Of a stretch of 64,000 nt of DNA, positions 11,906 through 25,400 are shown one piece after another. The DNA lies in NCBI GenBank assembly GCA_003342895.1, contig PTFA01000302.1, forward strand, positions 1,041,364 through 1,105,363, written 5' to 3'. The notes under the pieces were generated by a model, which saw only the letters and a list, made by a program, of their open reading frames with translations, was not told the DNA's origin and ran no database searches. The number at the start of each line of letters is the position of its first letter. Position 1 is the stretch's first letter. The DNA is from Casuarius casuarius (taxonomy: Eukaryota > Chordata > Aves > Casuariiformes > Casuariidae). The translations under genes were made by a program, and so were the position numbers.

Positions 11906-14900
11906 CCTCCTTCCCCAGCCCTTTCTGATAAATACATTAAAAGTACTGTACTTTGACAAAATGATTGGAAAATGAAGCCTTGAAAAGTCTTCTTTTGTCT
12001 AAATTATAAATCATCATCAGAAGCAATATAAACCAATTATCCCTTCTCTAAAATCTACAACTAAGACAAAGCAATGTCCTAGTAGTCCTGATATCAGAAA
12101 TACTCTTCCATCTTTAGCAATCTTCGCTTCTTCAGAAATACACCCCATTCATACAGAAAAGTAGAAAATCTAGAAGTTGTTTAGAGAACTTACCAAAGAG
12201 AAGGAAAAAAGTCCAACAGTTGAAAATTGTATATAACAAAATTACTGCTTTAGGGCTGAAAATATAGTTCACCTTCTGATTCAAAAGGCCAATTCTAATG
12301 CCAGGCATCCTGGGTGAAAGACACTATAAAAGACCTGCCTCAGGTGAACAGTGGAGTAGGTATGTAGCAAATGTCTAAAGGTCATTTCAATAAGAGAAAA
12401 ATGAGTAAAAATGAGCATCTTGAGTTATAGGAGAAAACCTTTATAGTATGAAGTTTGGTGGAAAGCTGAATGTATCACGGCAACTGAAATGACAGTTTTC
12501 TACATACATTAGAAATACTTTACTTGTTTTGAACAGAAGATTCAGACCTTTCATTTAAAAAAGAAAAAAAATGTATATTTGGCCTAAAAATCACACGTTT
12601 TTAGATCTCAAGAGTTTAAAATTTGAGGACAAAAATATTAGCTTTACATGACACATTTTTCCCTTGTGGGGATGGCTGTTTGGGGCTCTGGAGCCTGATC
12701 AATAAACTGGATGAAATTCAGGAGTAATAGAAAGAAAAATAACTGACTCTCATTTCTACTACAGCAGAAAATTCACTGATTTCTGCAAAAATAATGCCAC
12801 CTGATATAGCAACAGAGGAGCTAGGTATAGCCCTGCTAAATCGTCTATAGCATTCAGAAAAAGCGACATTGTTGAAGCTGTGACTCTGCCCACTATTATT
12901 ATCCATGTAACAAGCAAGACGCACATTTAGAAGACCAGAAACCATTATTTTGAGAAATGTACACAAGAATGCAGAACAACATGGCACTGAAAGAAAATAG
13001 AGAAAACCTTTATGTGGCAGGACTTATGTGGCAGACTAGAGCTGCACTGATGGTGCAATTAGTTATGAAAAGGAATTTGTACTATTTGACATACTAAAGA
13101 AAATAGTGTCAGTCCCCTCCTTTTTACTGTCTCATATCTATTTTAAACTTAAGAGGCCACTTCAGAGAACCACAGATCTCTAAGGGGAAATATTCCAGCC
13201 CCATCTCTTTTCATGGAAAATATGAAACTCTCAAGTGGGGAAACCTCAAAAATCTATTTCTGTCTTCAGACAGAATTTGTCTGTAACTTAACACGGCTAC
13301 AGAAATGACCAGCCTACCCCTCCTGGAATCGCAGTGGGAAAAACCCACACTCAGTTCCCCCGATCCTTTTTTGTCTCCTCTCTCTGATGTGAGAAGGATT
13401 GAGCCTTCAGCTTTGTCAAGAAGATAAAGTGATTTCTCTAAACCAAGGTTTAGTTACCATTCTTCTAATATCCTGCCCCAGCTCAAAAGTAAGACAGATC
13501 CTACACAAACTGGGGCTCACCTGGATTGTCAAGGTGTAAGCCAGCGGTGGGAGAACACCATTTAATTAACACGGGAATATATTCTTCACCACTTGCATAT
13601 ACTTTAACATCAAAAATACATCAAATGAATTTTTAACCCCTTGTATCCAATTTTGAAGTTAGTTCTTGCCGAGAATTTTACTGCATTATACAAAGTGATA
13701 TTTATTTAATAAAAGAGTAAAAAAGAGAAAAGAGAAATATCAAAACTGAGGCAATCTCCCTGGGACACCGTTTAAGTCAAAAAAATAAATTTGTCCCTTT
13801 TTTCCTACTTTGTAATAAAAGCATTGAAATCTTGACATTTTCTCATGGTACATGAAATCTGTTTTCTGACCAGCTCTGGGCAGGAGATCTTGAACAACTC
13901 TAAGCTCTAGTGTAACACAAATCATAATAAAGACTCCTTGTCAAAGCAGATAAGGAAAGTGCCCTTCAGAATCAGTCTAGGTTGCTGCAACGACAGACAT
14001 GACAAACAGCCTGACAACAGGAACAGAAAGATTGAGGAGCTGAAGTGCGGACAAAACAGCAGTAAAATGGGAACTGGAGACCTTGTGGGCAGATTTAAGG
14101 CAATGTGCTTTAGAGCTGCACCTCATCTCAAACAAAAAATGTGCAGCTACTATCTCTTTCCAATGGGTTCATCATAAAGTGCAAGCTCTCACCTGGGAAC
14201 ACCATGCAAATGGCAAGGTCCGTGCCTCATCTACCCTGGTATAAGAAAAACCAGCAAAGCATGGGTCCCAGCTCTGAACATGCTAGCACATGCTGTATTT
14301 TACAGCTTGACCATCTGTTTCTGTCTGAGCACAGCCGTTTTTTTTTTCTGTTCTTGATGATACCTGGGAAGCCCAAAAGCCTGTTTGCCGAAGAATTTGA
14401 GTCCTTTGGGGTTCATTCCTGTCGTGTCTCCAGTGTGTTGAAAGCAGGAAGCATATGAAATAAGGTGGAGGTGAAGTATTTATCAACAAGCAAAGGGAGG
14501 ACTGAGTGAAAACACAGAAACCATAATTTATGGAGTTAATTTATCCCACAATACTTTCCATATGTTTATGGTCAAGGAGAGATTTACAACTTTGCGTGCA
14601 GTCTTACCATTACTTAGATACTGACAGTGAAAACAAGTAACATTATTTCAATGAAATGGTTGTTACCTTTCGCTTGGCTTTTTTGGCCTTCTCTTTTTTT
14701 TCTTTCCTAACCATTTTTAAGCTACTTCATTCCTTTCCCAAACCTTTGCTGCACCTGCAGCTGCTGGGTGACGGGAAGGCAACACAGAGATACAACACAG
14801 CTGCCTTAGCTGCAGAGCTCAGGTGTCCTGGAAAGGGCTGAGACAGCAACACTGGCAGGCTACACCTGGTGCTGTCTGCCCGTCTGTTTATGGTACAGAG

Positions 14901-17804
14901 GGCCAATATACCTCAGTCCAAAATGCATCCAAATCAGCGTGAGCGTTTCTGCGAGTTCAGTGGTCTTTGGATCAGGATAATGGAAAGCATCTTTAAGCTG
15001 CCAGCGAAGAGTGAAGCAATGGAATAGGAAGGAAATTAAATAAAATTAAGTAGGAGGAGGAAAAAAAGGGAGAAAAACCTGATCTAGATGGGACAACGAA
15101 CTGTGAATCAAAGATTTCTCTTTTCCTCCATTTAACACATTGACTGCTGTCTCAGCTGGATGTTTGGTATCAGATTTCCCCTTGGTTTATCTCTTAAAAA
15201 TGCAGACAGTCTGAATAACATGTGGGGCTTTGGAATTGAAAATCTTCTTTTGATTATTTGAGGAAGACCTCCCTCCTTTTGAGGAAGATCATTCTGAGAT
15301 TAGTAAATTAGCATGCAGAAATTCCTCTCAGATTTGCTAAAACTGTTAATGCCCATTGAAACACATATATTATGTTAAAGTTCTACTGGTGGTGTTCAAA
15401 GTTTAGTTGGTGTTCAAAGTGAGAACTATCATTTTTGGTCAGAAATAGGGAATGTTACACCTGTGAGGAGGAAAAAAGAAAAAGGAGAAGGGGGAGAAAT
15501 TCAGGGCAGCTTACCTCTCACAGGTGAAGATGACCTTTAGTATTAGAAAAGTCACCTTTGTTTGAGTAAATATTGAAGGTATGAGTATGATTCATCCTAT
15601 TCAACGTTAGTGCTCCTTGCCTGGCTGTGAAGGAAGCACATCTCCTTTGAGACACAGCCCTAGGGACAACGATGCCCTACACCAGGTACGGGGTTAGCCC
15701 TCATCACAGCGTGGAAGCGCTAGGACACTTTGAACAGTTGAAATGAGAAGATTATGCTGTATATGGCAGGTTGCCACTGGTAAGCGCGGCAGTACAGGAG
15801 CCACAGATTGAGTCACCAAGAAAGGAAAGAAGGGCAAGCACAGCGCTTGCAAAGGTGACATTTTTCACAAGTACAACAGCCAGGCTATATATTTAATTGC
15901 ACCACTGAAAAAAAGCTGTCTTGCTATGACACCACTGCTGATTCAATGCCTTCACTCTCCTCCTCACTTTGGATCACTGTTTCATTGCTTTTCTCCTGCA
16001 TAGTTTTATGCAGGTTTATATCAGTCTCAGACTCCACCCCAGCAATTTCTAAGCCCTGGCATCTTGCAAAAGTCTGTCCTTCAGAAATGAGATGGAGAAT
16101 AGCAGGTACATTGGCAGCTCTCCTCTGACTACTATGGGAATAAAAAAGACATTAGTCTTGTCCGTCTTCCAGGCATGGGAAAGAGGAGGGGGCAGGTAAA
16201 AGAAGTCACTTAGATGCCCTAATCCTGGCATCGTTTTTAAAAAGGCTTCAGTACAATACAGAGATAGCTGAAACTGTCAGATTGGATCACATTCAAGAAC
16301 ACTCAGATCCATCATCTTGCTCCTGGTCACAGCCCTCTGGACAGGTCAGGGAAAATATAAGAAGGCAGGTACGGGATAACTTGCCACATCACCTGCATCC
16401 TTCTAGCTCTAAAGGCCCAGAGAGCTCTACATAACTTCCAAAACAGAAGCTAAAAGGACCATAGTTCTCCACAAGCCTCGATATTTCTGTTGTGCATGTA
16501 AGAAAATGCTTACTCCTTCAATTTTGCTAAATTCATGGCCACAGTGACTCCCAGTGGCAGTGACTTCCATACCCTGGTAATACATGCTGTGCTACACACT
16601 CCTTCCCTTCCCTCCATGCGCTGCTCTGGCTCACTACATTTCCAGTGGCTAGCATAGCAGCCAACAGCAGAAGGAGGCCTCTCAGCTCCCAAAATAACTT
16701 CTCTCTTGTATGCTCGCAAGCAGCGAATGCTGAGAAGGCAAGAGATTTCTTGGTTGCCCTAAGACTCCAGATCAGAAGGGTTGTGTCTGAGCTCTTGTCA
16801 CTGCAATGTGATGAGCCTTCCGGAATACCTGATGTATTTTCTTCTCACAGTATCCCAGGAAAATAAGGATGTGCTACCATCTCTGTCTTGGAAATGGAAA
16901 TTGAATCACAACCAACTGGCTTCCCAAGGGTGCTAACAGTAAAAGAGGGACTACTTGAGTCAGCTGCCTGTAGTGCTCTGACCATTAAGCCATACTTGCT
17001 CCCTGGTTTCAATGCAGAGGTGAAGGACGTGCTGTTGGGCCAAGTTTGTGCCAGGCACACTGACATGCTGTGGGACCCAGGGGCGATGCTCTGTCACTGT
17101 GCAAGCACCGAGAGTCAGAAGGGCGGTGCTTGGACAACTGACTTGCTACCGGCTTTGAAAATACATAATTCATCCTCCTGCTCGCCCATTAATTCCTTTT
17201 CTGCTCACGTGCATGCCTGTCTCTTCTACTACACCACAGGGATGCTCAGAAAATACTTGCTCCATTTTCGGTACTGTGTCTTTCTGCACTGAACAGCTCC
17301 TGCCGTTTTCTAGGAGGTAGGTTAGGGTGGATCTTTGCTCTGTCTGCAGACAGCTGGATGTGTTTGGCATTTTAGTCCCCTTATCCTCCTCCCATCAAGT
17401 TTTTTTCCTGTCTCATTCTCTTGGAATGACTTACGGCCACTCCTGCTTTGCAGCCGGCTTCCTGGATCTCAGATCCCGCTGGTATACAGCGATGAACCTG
17501 CAGCAATGGCTGGCTGCAGCCAGCCTGCAAGGATGCCAGGCTGCTGAGACAGTGCCGAGAGGGAGAAGCCAGTGCTGCCTGGGGATGAGTTTGTAAAATG
17601 ATCCCCGGCAGGAGCACAGCTACCTGTGAGCGATGGCACAAACAGGAAACCCTGCTCCCTTCCCACCCCAACCCCACCCCTCCTGCTCCTCAGACAAAGG
17701 CACAGAAGGTGATATATCTGAGACAGGTATCTCTGAGATTTCTCAAATAAAACCAAAACAAACTAGACAGTTACTGGCACGGCTAGATCAACCCTCGTGA
17801 ATTG

Positions 17805-17990
17805 GTCGCCATGGAAACATGCTTGGGAAAAGGGATAGCAGCCACACAAATAGAGAGCATCGATACTCACAGTATTGCCGGGGTGGGGATTTCCTCAGGC
17901 TGCAGGGTGAGCCGGCGCTCGGTCGTTCTCGTGCCGTTTTTATCAGAACCCTTTTTGTGAGGTGGAGCTCCGAGCCTTTTTTATTTTTTT
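17805..17990 (+). promoter_or_regulatory. CpG-rich islet with RFX X-box-like site and donor-like site
   Basis: GTCGCCATGGAAAC at 17805-17818 fits the RFX X-box pattern (GTNRCC, 0-3 spacer, RGYAAC) with one mismatch. The next 170 bases are unusually CpG-rich for this window (about eleven CpGs from 17,790 to 17,990). At 17903-17912 CAGG followed by GTGAGC at 17907 is close to a consensus splice donor. An open frame of 130 codons begins at an ATG at 17819, directly after the X-box, but its product is not recognised. Together this is the best candidate here for a cryptic promoter and first exon on the plus strand, or for an enhancer. No TATA box is evident. The island is too small for a classical CpG-island promoter, and no downstream exon is recognised. 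Confidence 0.3.
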
Positions 17991-20740
17991 TAAATCTCTT
18001 CCGTGATTTCTGCCTCCTCTCTGGAGGGTGTGAGGAACAAACTCTAAGGATGCCTCAGTGCTGTTTCCAAACTATAAAGGAGGCAACTGGAATACGTTCT
18101 TTCTTGGAAACTGTAACAACACTCCTGACCCAGGCTTTTTCTGTGGGTACCTACATCAAGCTGTTAGGCACACACACTGAAGACCAGCAAAGTGAAAATG
18201 CAGCAGAGTAGCTAAGAACAGGATATTTTACTGTACATGCACTTGGTATACATATATTCATGCACAAATAGCACAGGTGTGCATTCTCAGGGGCATACTT
18301 TTAAATGTTGCATTACAAATACCTGTTTACTATGTAAGACCTGAAGTATTCGGTAGAAAAACTTTCACTTTCCTTAAAGATTTAGGTCCCTCCTGTCTTT
18401 AAACATGTGAGTAGTTCTGCCTATGTGCTTCTGTATGTGCCTTCAGTGTAACATTTGACTTTACAGTATGCCAGCAAAGTAAGGGCAAACTCTTAATCTC
18501 TCCTGTTAGGGATGAGGAAATGTGGATTCATGAAATTAAGGGCAAAATCCAATAAGTGCTGTAAGAAATCTGCATATTTAGCTGCCTCCTCCTCCCTCAG
18601 TCAAGATAGGAAGAGGAAAGGCTAGAGCTTTTCAGCCAATTGCTGTTGAGGAAAAAGTGGTGCAGCTGATGGGGAGGAGAGGAAACTGCTGCTTCCAAGA
18701 GAAGTTTCCTACATGCACTGTTTGTCCTTGAGGAATGAAGGATTTCTGCAAAATGAGAGCTGGAAGAGCCAGCCACTGCTGTTGCAGGTATTAGTGAAGT
18801 TGGAGGCAGTGTGAAGCTGCTGCTGCCTCTGCTCCCATCTCGGGCCAGCTCTGCTTCTCCTGCTCCTTCCTTGCAGCTTCTGGCAGCCCGAGGCTTATAG
18901 GGACTTGCTAAGCAGGAGACTGCTTTTCTTCATTGTGTCCAAAAACCTCCAGCGGACTTACTCATCTCAACAAACTTACTGCTTCTGCTCACCTCCCGGT
19001 ACAACCGCAATGCTGGAGTGGTCACTGTCCCTGTGGATGATGCAGAAGCACAGGCTGCAGCAGGGGTGACCTCATCTTCTACTGAATTCTCCAAGATCCG
19101 GAAGTGTTGAAAGCTATAAGAGATGCTCAGCTGTGCCATGGGAAGAGGCAAAAGGTGCACACCCAGGAGGAGCCTGCACTGCATTACAGAAGTTTTCTCA
19201 CTCTGAGATTATGTTCCAGACTGGAGTCTATGGCTTTCAGCTGAGCTGCTATAGCATTACAATTTGTAATGTAATGAAGTGATAGCCTTCCCATTTAACC
19301 TAATGCTAGTACATCATTAGAATATGAAACTTTAACATGATGGATTGTAATGGTTTTCTCTAAGTCCTGCAGTGTTGGATCAGGGCCAATTTAGAATTGT
19401 AATTTGTGGATTATTGCTGAGGTAGAGCTGTTGCTGTTTTACCAGAGCATCTTTCTAGTATTGTGCAGGAGAAAAACATGATCTATAACACTTTTTATCA
19501 CAATGAACAAAGAAAATGACCTAACAAAAAAACCCAAACCAGTTTAAAATAAAATTTCAAGAGAAATCAGGCCCACTGTCTGTAAGGTTGGATATGGTAT
19601 TCAAGCATCCATATATTTACATGCAAAGCCTTCTTGTCCATAAAACAAAACGAAGCAAAAAAATTCATGCTACTGGAACCATAATGCTTCTGAAAGCAAT
19701 CCTGCATACACCTTTCTAAAGTACAAAGCCTGAAAGGGCTTTTTTAATCAACCACTGTACTAAGAATGATGCTGATTAATAATAATTAGTATCTATAGCC
19801 AATTCACAGAAGGTGATTATTTAATCCCCATAATGACTGTCTTTAAGTGAGTGATTAACATTACCTTATTACATTTCACTTATTTGACATTCTTTTTGCA
19901 GTAAATTCCTGGAAGGCAACAGCAAGGATGTTTCTGCATTTTGTTAAACATTGCAAAAAACATTAAAAAAAGCTTCCTCAGCCTGAAGGCTTGAGATAGA
20001 GAGATTTTGCCCAGCTACTCAAAACAGGCTGAACAATTCTAGCCAAATAGACTTTGTAATCTAGTAGAAGTCAGAGTGATGGGCTAAGTCTCTGACACTG
20101 ATACTTTGCCCTTTCCAGAGAGCATGTGCTACTCGCTGCAGGAGTGCCACCCCCCCTTAAGGACTCGTGAGGTGGGTCCTGCCAGCCCCCCTTCCCCAGC
20201 CCTTGCTTGCACCCTGCCCTTGCATCTGCAGGCTGTGTTGCAGCCTGTGGCAAGGGCAGCCCACGTGTGCCTGGTATTTCTTTGAATAATTGCCTTTTCC
20301 TACAGTGCTTTAGGGTCCTTTGATCATTTCAGAATGGCTCCCAACTTGCTGGCAAGATGGAGAAGTTAGATATTTTAGACATGAGCACTTAGAGGAGAGA
20401 GAAAATAAAGACCACCTTTTTAAAGGTATTTGGACCTCAACCTCCCAGCAGCTTCCTAGATCTTCTAGAAGAAATTCAGTGCAGGTGCACACTTGTGCTC
20501 TCTCAAAATCTTAAACTTTCTCAGCCAGCCTTTTGCTGAATCATGATGAACTCTGTTTTTACTTCTCTTTATTTGCTCTTTTCAAACTACTTTAGAGAAT
20601 AGTTTTTTTGAAATCCTGTAGAACACATAACATCCGCACACTGTTACTGTTTTCTTTTTTCATTTCAAGCACAGTATAGGAAGAGGAGAGCCAAAAAGGC
20701 ATAAATGAAAGCTGTGACAGAATCAGAAATATATATGTAC
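17991..20740. other. unique intergenic DNA, nothing recognised
   Basis: Mixed composition, with GC-richer patches near 18.6-18.9 kb and 20.15-20.26 kb. Frames are at most 84 codons outside the islet. The stretch near 18,505-18,550 faintly recalls a reverse MIR core, too weak to call. No gene is supported. Confidence 0.65.
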
Positions 20741-20783
20741 ATATGTGTGTTTATATACATTGTTTACAAAAATACACACATAT
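20741..20783. repeat. inverted repeat of alternating TG/CA type
   Basis: ATATGTGTGT at 20741-20750 is complementary to ACACACATAT at 20774-20783, with a 23-nt loop holding TGTTTAC, a forkhead-type core. The surroundings are alternating purine-pyrimidine AT/TG sequence, so the pairing probably reflects composition. Confidence 0.75.
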
Positions 20784-21667
20784 ACTTGTTCATTTCTGTT
20801 CATTTTAGGAACAGCGGATATGCTATAATCTGTCTCCTTCATTTTCAGGAATTTCCTGTATTAGCTGTATTGATTTGTTTTGATAATAATTTGTTCTATC
20901 TGCATATCAAGCAATCTTCTGTTGTCTCATACACACCCAAGAGCTGACCTGAATGCACAAGGTCTGCCTTGTTTTTTGTGCTACAAAAAAGTATTGGGTA
21001 AGTCTTTGAAAAGGCAGAATGGGTTGGACGGGTGGCTGGCCAAATATTTTAAGATTATATGGCAGTTTGAAATGGACAGTAATCGTATCATCAATCAAGC
21101 CCGCTGAGTGCAGGGATGGATATTGCATGAGACAAAGCAAAGAAGCACAAACATGCTAAGGCTCTGAGTATCTTTGAGAAACCTGGATGTCTGGCCACCT
21201 TACTCCTTCCCCTGGCTTTGGCCTCTCTGTACATGTGGGTACTGGGGAAGGAAGTAGAGGTAAATGGGGTTGCTGCCTTCCATCTTGTACGCATTTAGTA
21301 GGAATGAGGTCCACATTTTCCAGAAATTCAGACCTGTGCAGCTTGGGATAATGCATGTGAGGAAAGACATTTCTGTTGCACGTAGAACTGAGACAAAGCA
21401 CTTTGTAGCCCTTCTTTGGAAGAAAACAGGAAACAAAGGTTAGATCCTTACTCCATGAGTGGCAGTCTGGAAGGACATCTTTCCAAACTGCCATCTGTCC
21501 CTTATTCAGGGTGAGAGGCAGAGCTTCAACAGATTCCAGTAGTAGCAAAAAGGAACTTCTTAATTTGAGGCTGACTATCCAGGGACCATGGTGTTGGGAA
21601 GTGACTATAAACATTACCAAGGAGAGAGGTCAGAGGAAAGCCGGGGTTTGGAGCAGACCATATGGAC
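20784..21667. other. unique intergenic DNA, nothing recognised
   Basis: A 154-codon minus-strand frame (21156-21620) and overlapping shorter ones. None has a recognisable domain, and the length is compatible with chance. Confidence 0.6.
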
Positions 21668-21760
21668 AGCTTCATGCCTCAGTTTCCCCGTGTATGAAAC
21701 AATATTAACTGTCCCAAAACAGACACCTCACATCCTTGGCCATGTGGAAAATTACAGCTC
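21668..21760 (+). mobile_element. MIR-like ancient SINE fragment
   Basis: GCCTCAGTTTCCCCGTGTAT at about 21,676-21,695, followed by an AT-rich stretch, matches the conserved 3' half of MIR-type SINEs (GCCTCAGTTTCC, then CATCTGTAAAATGGG). Orientation is plus. The tRNA-related head is not seen. The family is an early amniote or vertebrate SINE and copies in birds are very worn, so the boundaries are approximate. Confidence 0.55.
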
Positions 21761-22289
21761 TCCCAGCTTCTTTCTGCCATTTTAATTTGACAGTGACACT
21801 ACATTGCTGAAACTTGGAATCCTTATCTGGCCATAGGAGAACAAGGAGAAAGCTCATGTTTCTAGATGTGGCAGGAGCTGGGGGAACAGACAGCTATTTC
21901 AGCATCTGAGGAGCCTGTAAGCCACAGGCACATATCTATTCTTGTCTTGTGCTCTGTGAACCTGGAGCTTTAAGAGCTCTATGAGTTTGCAGTCACCTAT
22001 CACTAGACAGAAGGCAGCGTGCAGCCGATGACAACAGAGACCAAAGATCAGATCCTTTAGTGAAGCCGAGGGAATGATCTTCTCTCTGCAAGACAGAAGA
22101 GAGTGTCAAGTGCCTGCTTTGCTTAATGGTGTTTTCTTTGGCAATGGTCTAGGGAGTAAATGTGCAGCCCATCACGAAGGAGGACCATGGCTGATTACAC
22201 ACTGCTGTGCTTAGGAGAAATAAACATGTATTCAGAAAGAGAGGTGCAGCACAGAAGCACATAATATATGCTTTGGGGGCCTCACTGTC
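21761..22289. other. unique intergenic DNA, nothing recognised
   Basis: No frame, repeat or motif that I can support. Confidence 0.65.
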
Positions 22290-22420
22290 TGTTTCTGAAG
22301 GGACCTCAGAGATTACCAGGTTTACTCCTGTCCTTCAAGGCAGAGTCAGTTAAATAAACTTTGAGAAAAGCATTGCCAAAGTGACTGCTATGTGTCCAAC
22401 CAGTTATTAAAAGCTTCGAG
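22290..22420 (-). mobile_element. ancient CR1 3'-end fragment
   Basis: On the plus strand the order GAAGGGACCTCAGAGATTACC, then a CCTTCAAGGCAGAGTCA-like stretch, then CAACCAGTTATTAAAAGC follows the reverse complement of the CR1 3' untranslated region (GGAAGGGACCTC..., AGGCAGGAC..., CAACCTGTTCTTAAAAA). The element therefore lies on the minus strand with its 3' end at the lower coordinate. It is heavily diverged, so the boundaries are approximate. Confidence 0.6.
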
Positions 22421-25400
22421 TAGAAACCATCTAATTACAGAAAATGAATGGACACAGGGACAGAAGGAAACAGCAAAGGGAAAAATACAGAGTGAAGATT
22501 TGTCCTTTTGCATTTGCATTAGAAAGCTGTATTCTGAGGTGGAGCCACAGATTTATAGGCAAAGCCAAAGTCATTGTAAGTCTTTCCACTGACAGTACCA
22601 GGCCCTTAAGTAGATGTATTCATAACAGTTTCTAGCAGTTACCATAGAATCAAAATATTTTAGATTAAAACTCATTTTCATAGTGCGGAATGCAATAGTG
22701 ACATCGGATATTCGTGCAATTCAGAGAAATAATGTGTCTGTGATTTGTTCAGGATTGCAAAAGTTGGTTGCATGCCAAATCATAGGAGTTCAAACACTTC
22801 TGGCTCTGTTGCAGTTTTGCCGAATTAAGAAAGCTACCATTTAGGCTGAGCATCTCCAAGACCACCAGTATCAGGCATTTTGCATTCTGCTGAGCAGAAA
22901 TGCTCTCAGAAATACTCCAGCTTGTTCCTGAATCTTGGACAAAGAATTGTGACAGTACTGGTAACTTTTACAATATAAAGAAGGTTGTCTTTGTGATTAG
23001 ACATCAAAACATGGTGCCTTTCATGAAGTTCTGCAGCATGCTCAGATTACAATTCCCAGATGCAAATTTGCCCAACACTTGGCCTCTGTCGTTAGTATTG
23101 CCCAGGGGAGAACCCACTCCAGGTCCTGTATCATGGTACAAATCACAAACTATCCTTCCCCTTTTCTGTCCGCAATATGGTTGCATCCAGCATGACCATA
23201 TACTGAAGACCCTTCTCAACAATACACGTATCATAATCCTGTTACATGTTTGCTGCATGTACAATACATGTGTTAAAATGCATAACAGCTGTTCCAATTG
23301 TCATTGTCCTCTGGGTTCCTAAGCTCCTCCCTTTGTGTGATAACAGAATACCAAACATGTTCTGAAAAAAAAAAAAAAGAAATTATTTTCTTAATTGTAG
23401 ACTGCGATCAGCAAAGCACTTATGTATAGTCCTGGCTTTAAAATTTAGCATGTGCATAGGAGTTTTGTTGAAGAGGGATGGACTTAGGCTATGCAATTTG
23501 CTGCCACTTTCCTCAACATTCAGTGTCTGTGCCCCAAAAATCAGTTTAGGCAAGTCTTAAGAAGCACTTTACATGAAAATATAATTTTGTTAGTTACTTC
23601 TTAGAAAAAATGCAGGCTTTATTCTTTGTGTCTTTTTTTAAACTGACAGTATAATGCAAAAACTTTCTAAACAAATAAAAACCCCGTACATATAGAATAT
23701 TCAAAACTGTCTCCCAGTAAAAGTCATGCATGTTTTATGGCTTTCTGTGTCTCCAGTCAGGGACTTGGAGCACTGCTGAAGCAAATATGAAGTTTTTCCT
23801 CTGAATAGACTCATTGAAGTCAATGGGATGGCACCTTAGAGTGACAAAAGATGCCCAAAAGATTGTAGAATTAGTCAATCATTGAGCTCCTGAAGTAGTT
23901 TCTAAGAGAAAGATCCTAAAGCAAACTGGGGAAAACTGTCCTAGTCCCGTGCTAGTGCTGCACTTTGTGAATGTGGAAAGTAATCAACAATAACATTACA
24001 TTTGATTCATACCATCTGCATTTTCCTAAACAAAAATACTTAGTATCTGAGCACTTCATTGAAGAAGCTACAGAAATATGGAGGCAGATGGAAGGTAGAC
24101 ACTAAACACAACAAAAATATGGCAGTTGGTATTAAAGAGGTTTTATTCCTAAATTTAGAGTAAAAAATCCATCTAGTATGGCTCTTGCAACACCCTCAAT
24201 ATCATAGTATATCAACACATTATCTTACAGTGAAAAAAATCTGTCGAATATAGACCTCAGGCAATGATTTTATTTTTTATGTTACAGCTTTGTGACATCT
24301 AAATCCGGATCTTATTTTTCATGAGAAAGAACTGTATGTAGTAAAGCAAACTGGGAAAGCCTAATCTGTGCAATTAACTGTATCTAACTCTAATGGATAG
24401 AGGCATATGTCATCTATACAAGCGGTGGGGAGGATACATATTTTATCTTCAACAGAAATCTGAATGCATCTGCGCCATCCTCCTGGAAGAGCAGCAAGGC
24501 ACTTTTGTTTCATTCTATTTTTATGCTGAATGTGGAAATAATAGGGTAGCTTGGTACCACCGAGCTACTGTGAACCATTGGAATAGTTTTATTTGCTGTG
24601 TGTTTGGGAAGCTTTGAGACAGATAGGTTCTGTCTTGCAGCTCTGTCCTTACACAGGTTGGTAATCACTTGACACATGCTTACCTATTGTATGGAACTAA
24701 GACTTTGGGAGGAAAGAGGATCAGAACTGGACCAGTTTTAAAAATTCCAGACTCTTCTTCCCAAAGTAGAAATGATTTGTTCTGTCATGCAAATGAATGC
24801 TGTGTGATACACAAGGCCTGAGACCACATGCTGAACAATGAGAATAAAATAAATGCCAAACAGTTCCAATTTTCTAAAGGAGAATGTTGTGGTGAATGTC
24901 ACAGTGTGATTTCATTTTGAAATGTATCAATATTTTACCAAACTCAGTTAAAAATTCTTACTTTCAAAACAGAAGATGGTAGGTAATGAAAACAAAATTT
25001 CAGTAAGAAAAGCATTTGGAAAATATTTTAAATTCTGGAAATTTTCTGTTAAAATCAATTTAGAAAAAAAAAGTAATTCTCTGATAAACGTGTAAATTCA
25101 AAATGTGATCCATCCTAGAATAAAACACACATGTAAGACAAAGAAATCTGTGGTCTTCAGGTCTGTGGCTACCAGTAAAGGGAGGAGGAACAGATATTGG
25201 GTAGTATATATGAGGAGCCGTGGTGCAGAATTCCTGTTGAGAATGTGGGGAAGTGAAAATGTAACATGAGAATAGTTCCACGTTAATTTTAAGCTCTTAT
25301 TTTTGAGATTACTCTGCATTGGTTTCCCCTCATCCGCTCTCCTGGTGTTCCCACATAACTGCAGATCGAGCCCTGCTGGTCTGCTATTGCTGTCAGACAC

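Larger units (their letters stand above)
10474..17804. other. unique intergenic DNA with two simple repeats
   Basis: AT-rich to about 16 kb, then GC-richer from about 16.8 to 17.7 kb with overlapping short frames on both strands (up to 134 codons at 16888-17292). None shows a recognisable domain or a convincing exon structure. The pyrimidine run at 10,638 and the CAAA repeat at 11,884 are listed separately. No gene or well supported mobile element is seen. Confidence 0.65.

Noticed and set aside
13150..13260. Possible old CR1 3' end (ACAGATCTCTAAGGGG, CCAGCCCCATC)
   Set aside because: A few words fit but the order breaks down quickly; not better than chance by eye.
18505..18550. Reverse MIR-like GATGAGGAAATG word
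   Set aside because: A single short match without the adjoining MIR body.
19370..19400. TCCTGCAGTGTTGGATCAGGGCC as a repeat terminus
   Set aside because: It resembles a known sauropsid repeat end, but no partner terminus or core was found.
21156..21620. 154-codon minus-strand frame
   Set aside because: No recognised domain, no promoter or splice context, and a length within chance expectation.
23812..23825. Palindromic CATTGA-AG-TCAATG word resembling the centre of sauropsid MITEs
   Set aside because: Only the short core matches; no termini were found at suitable distances.
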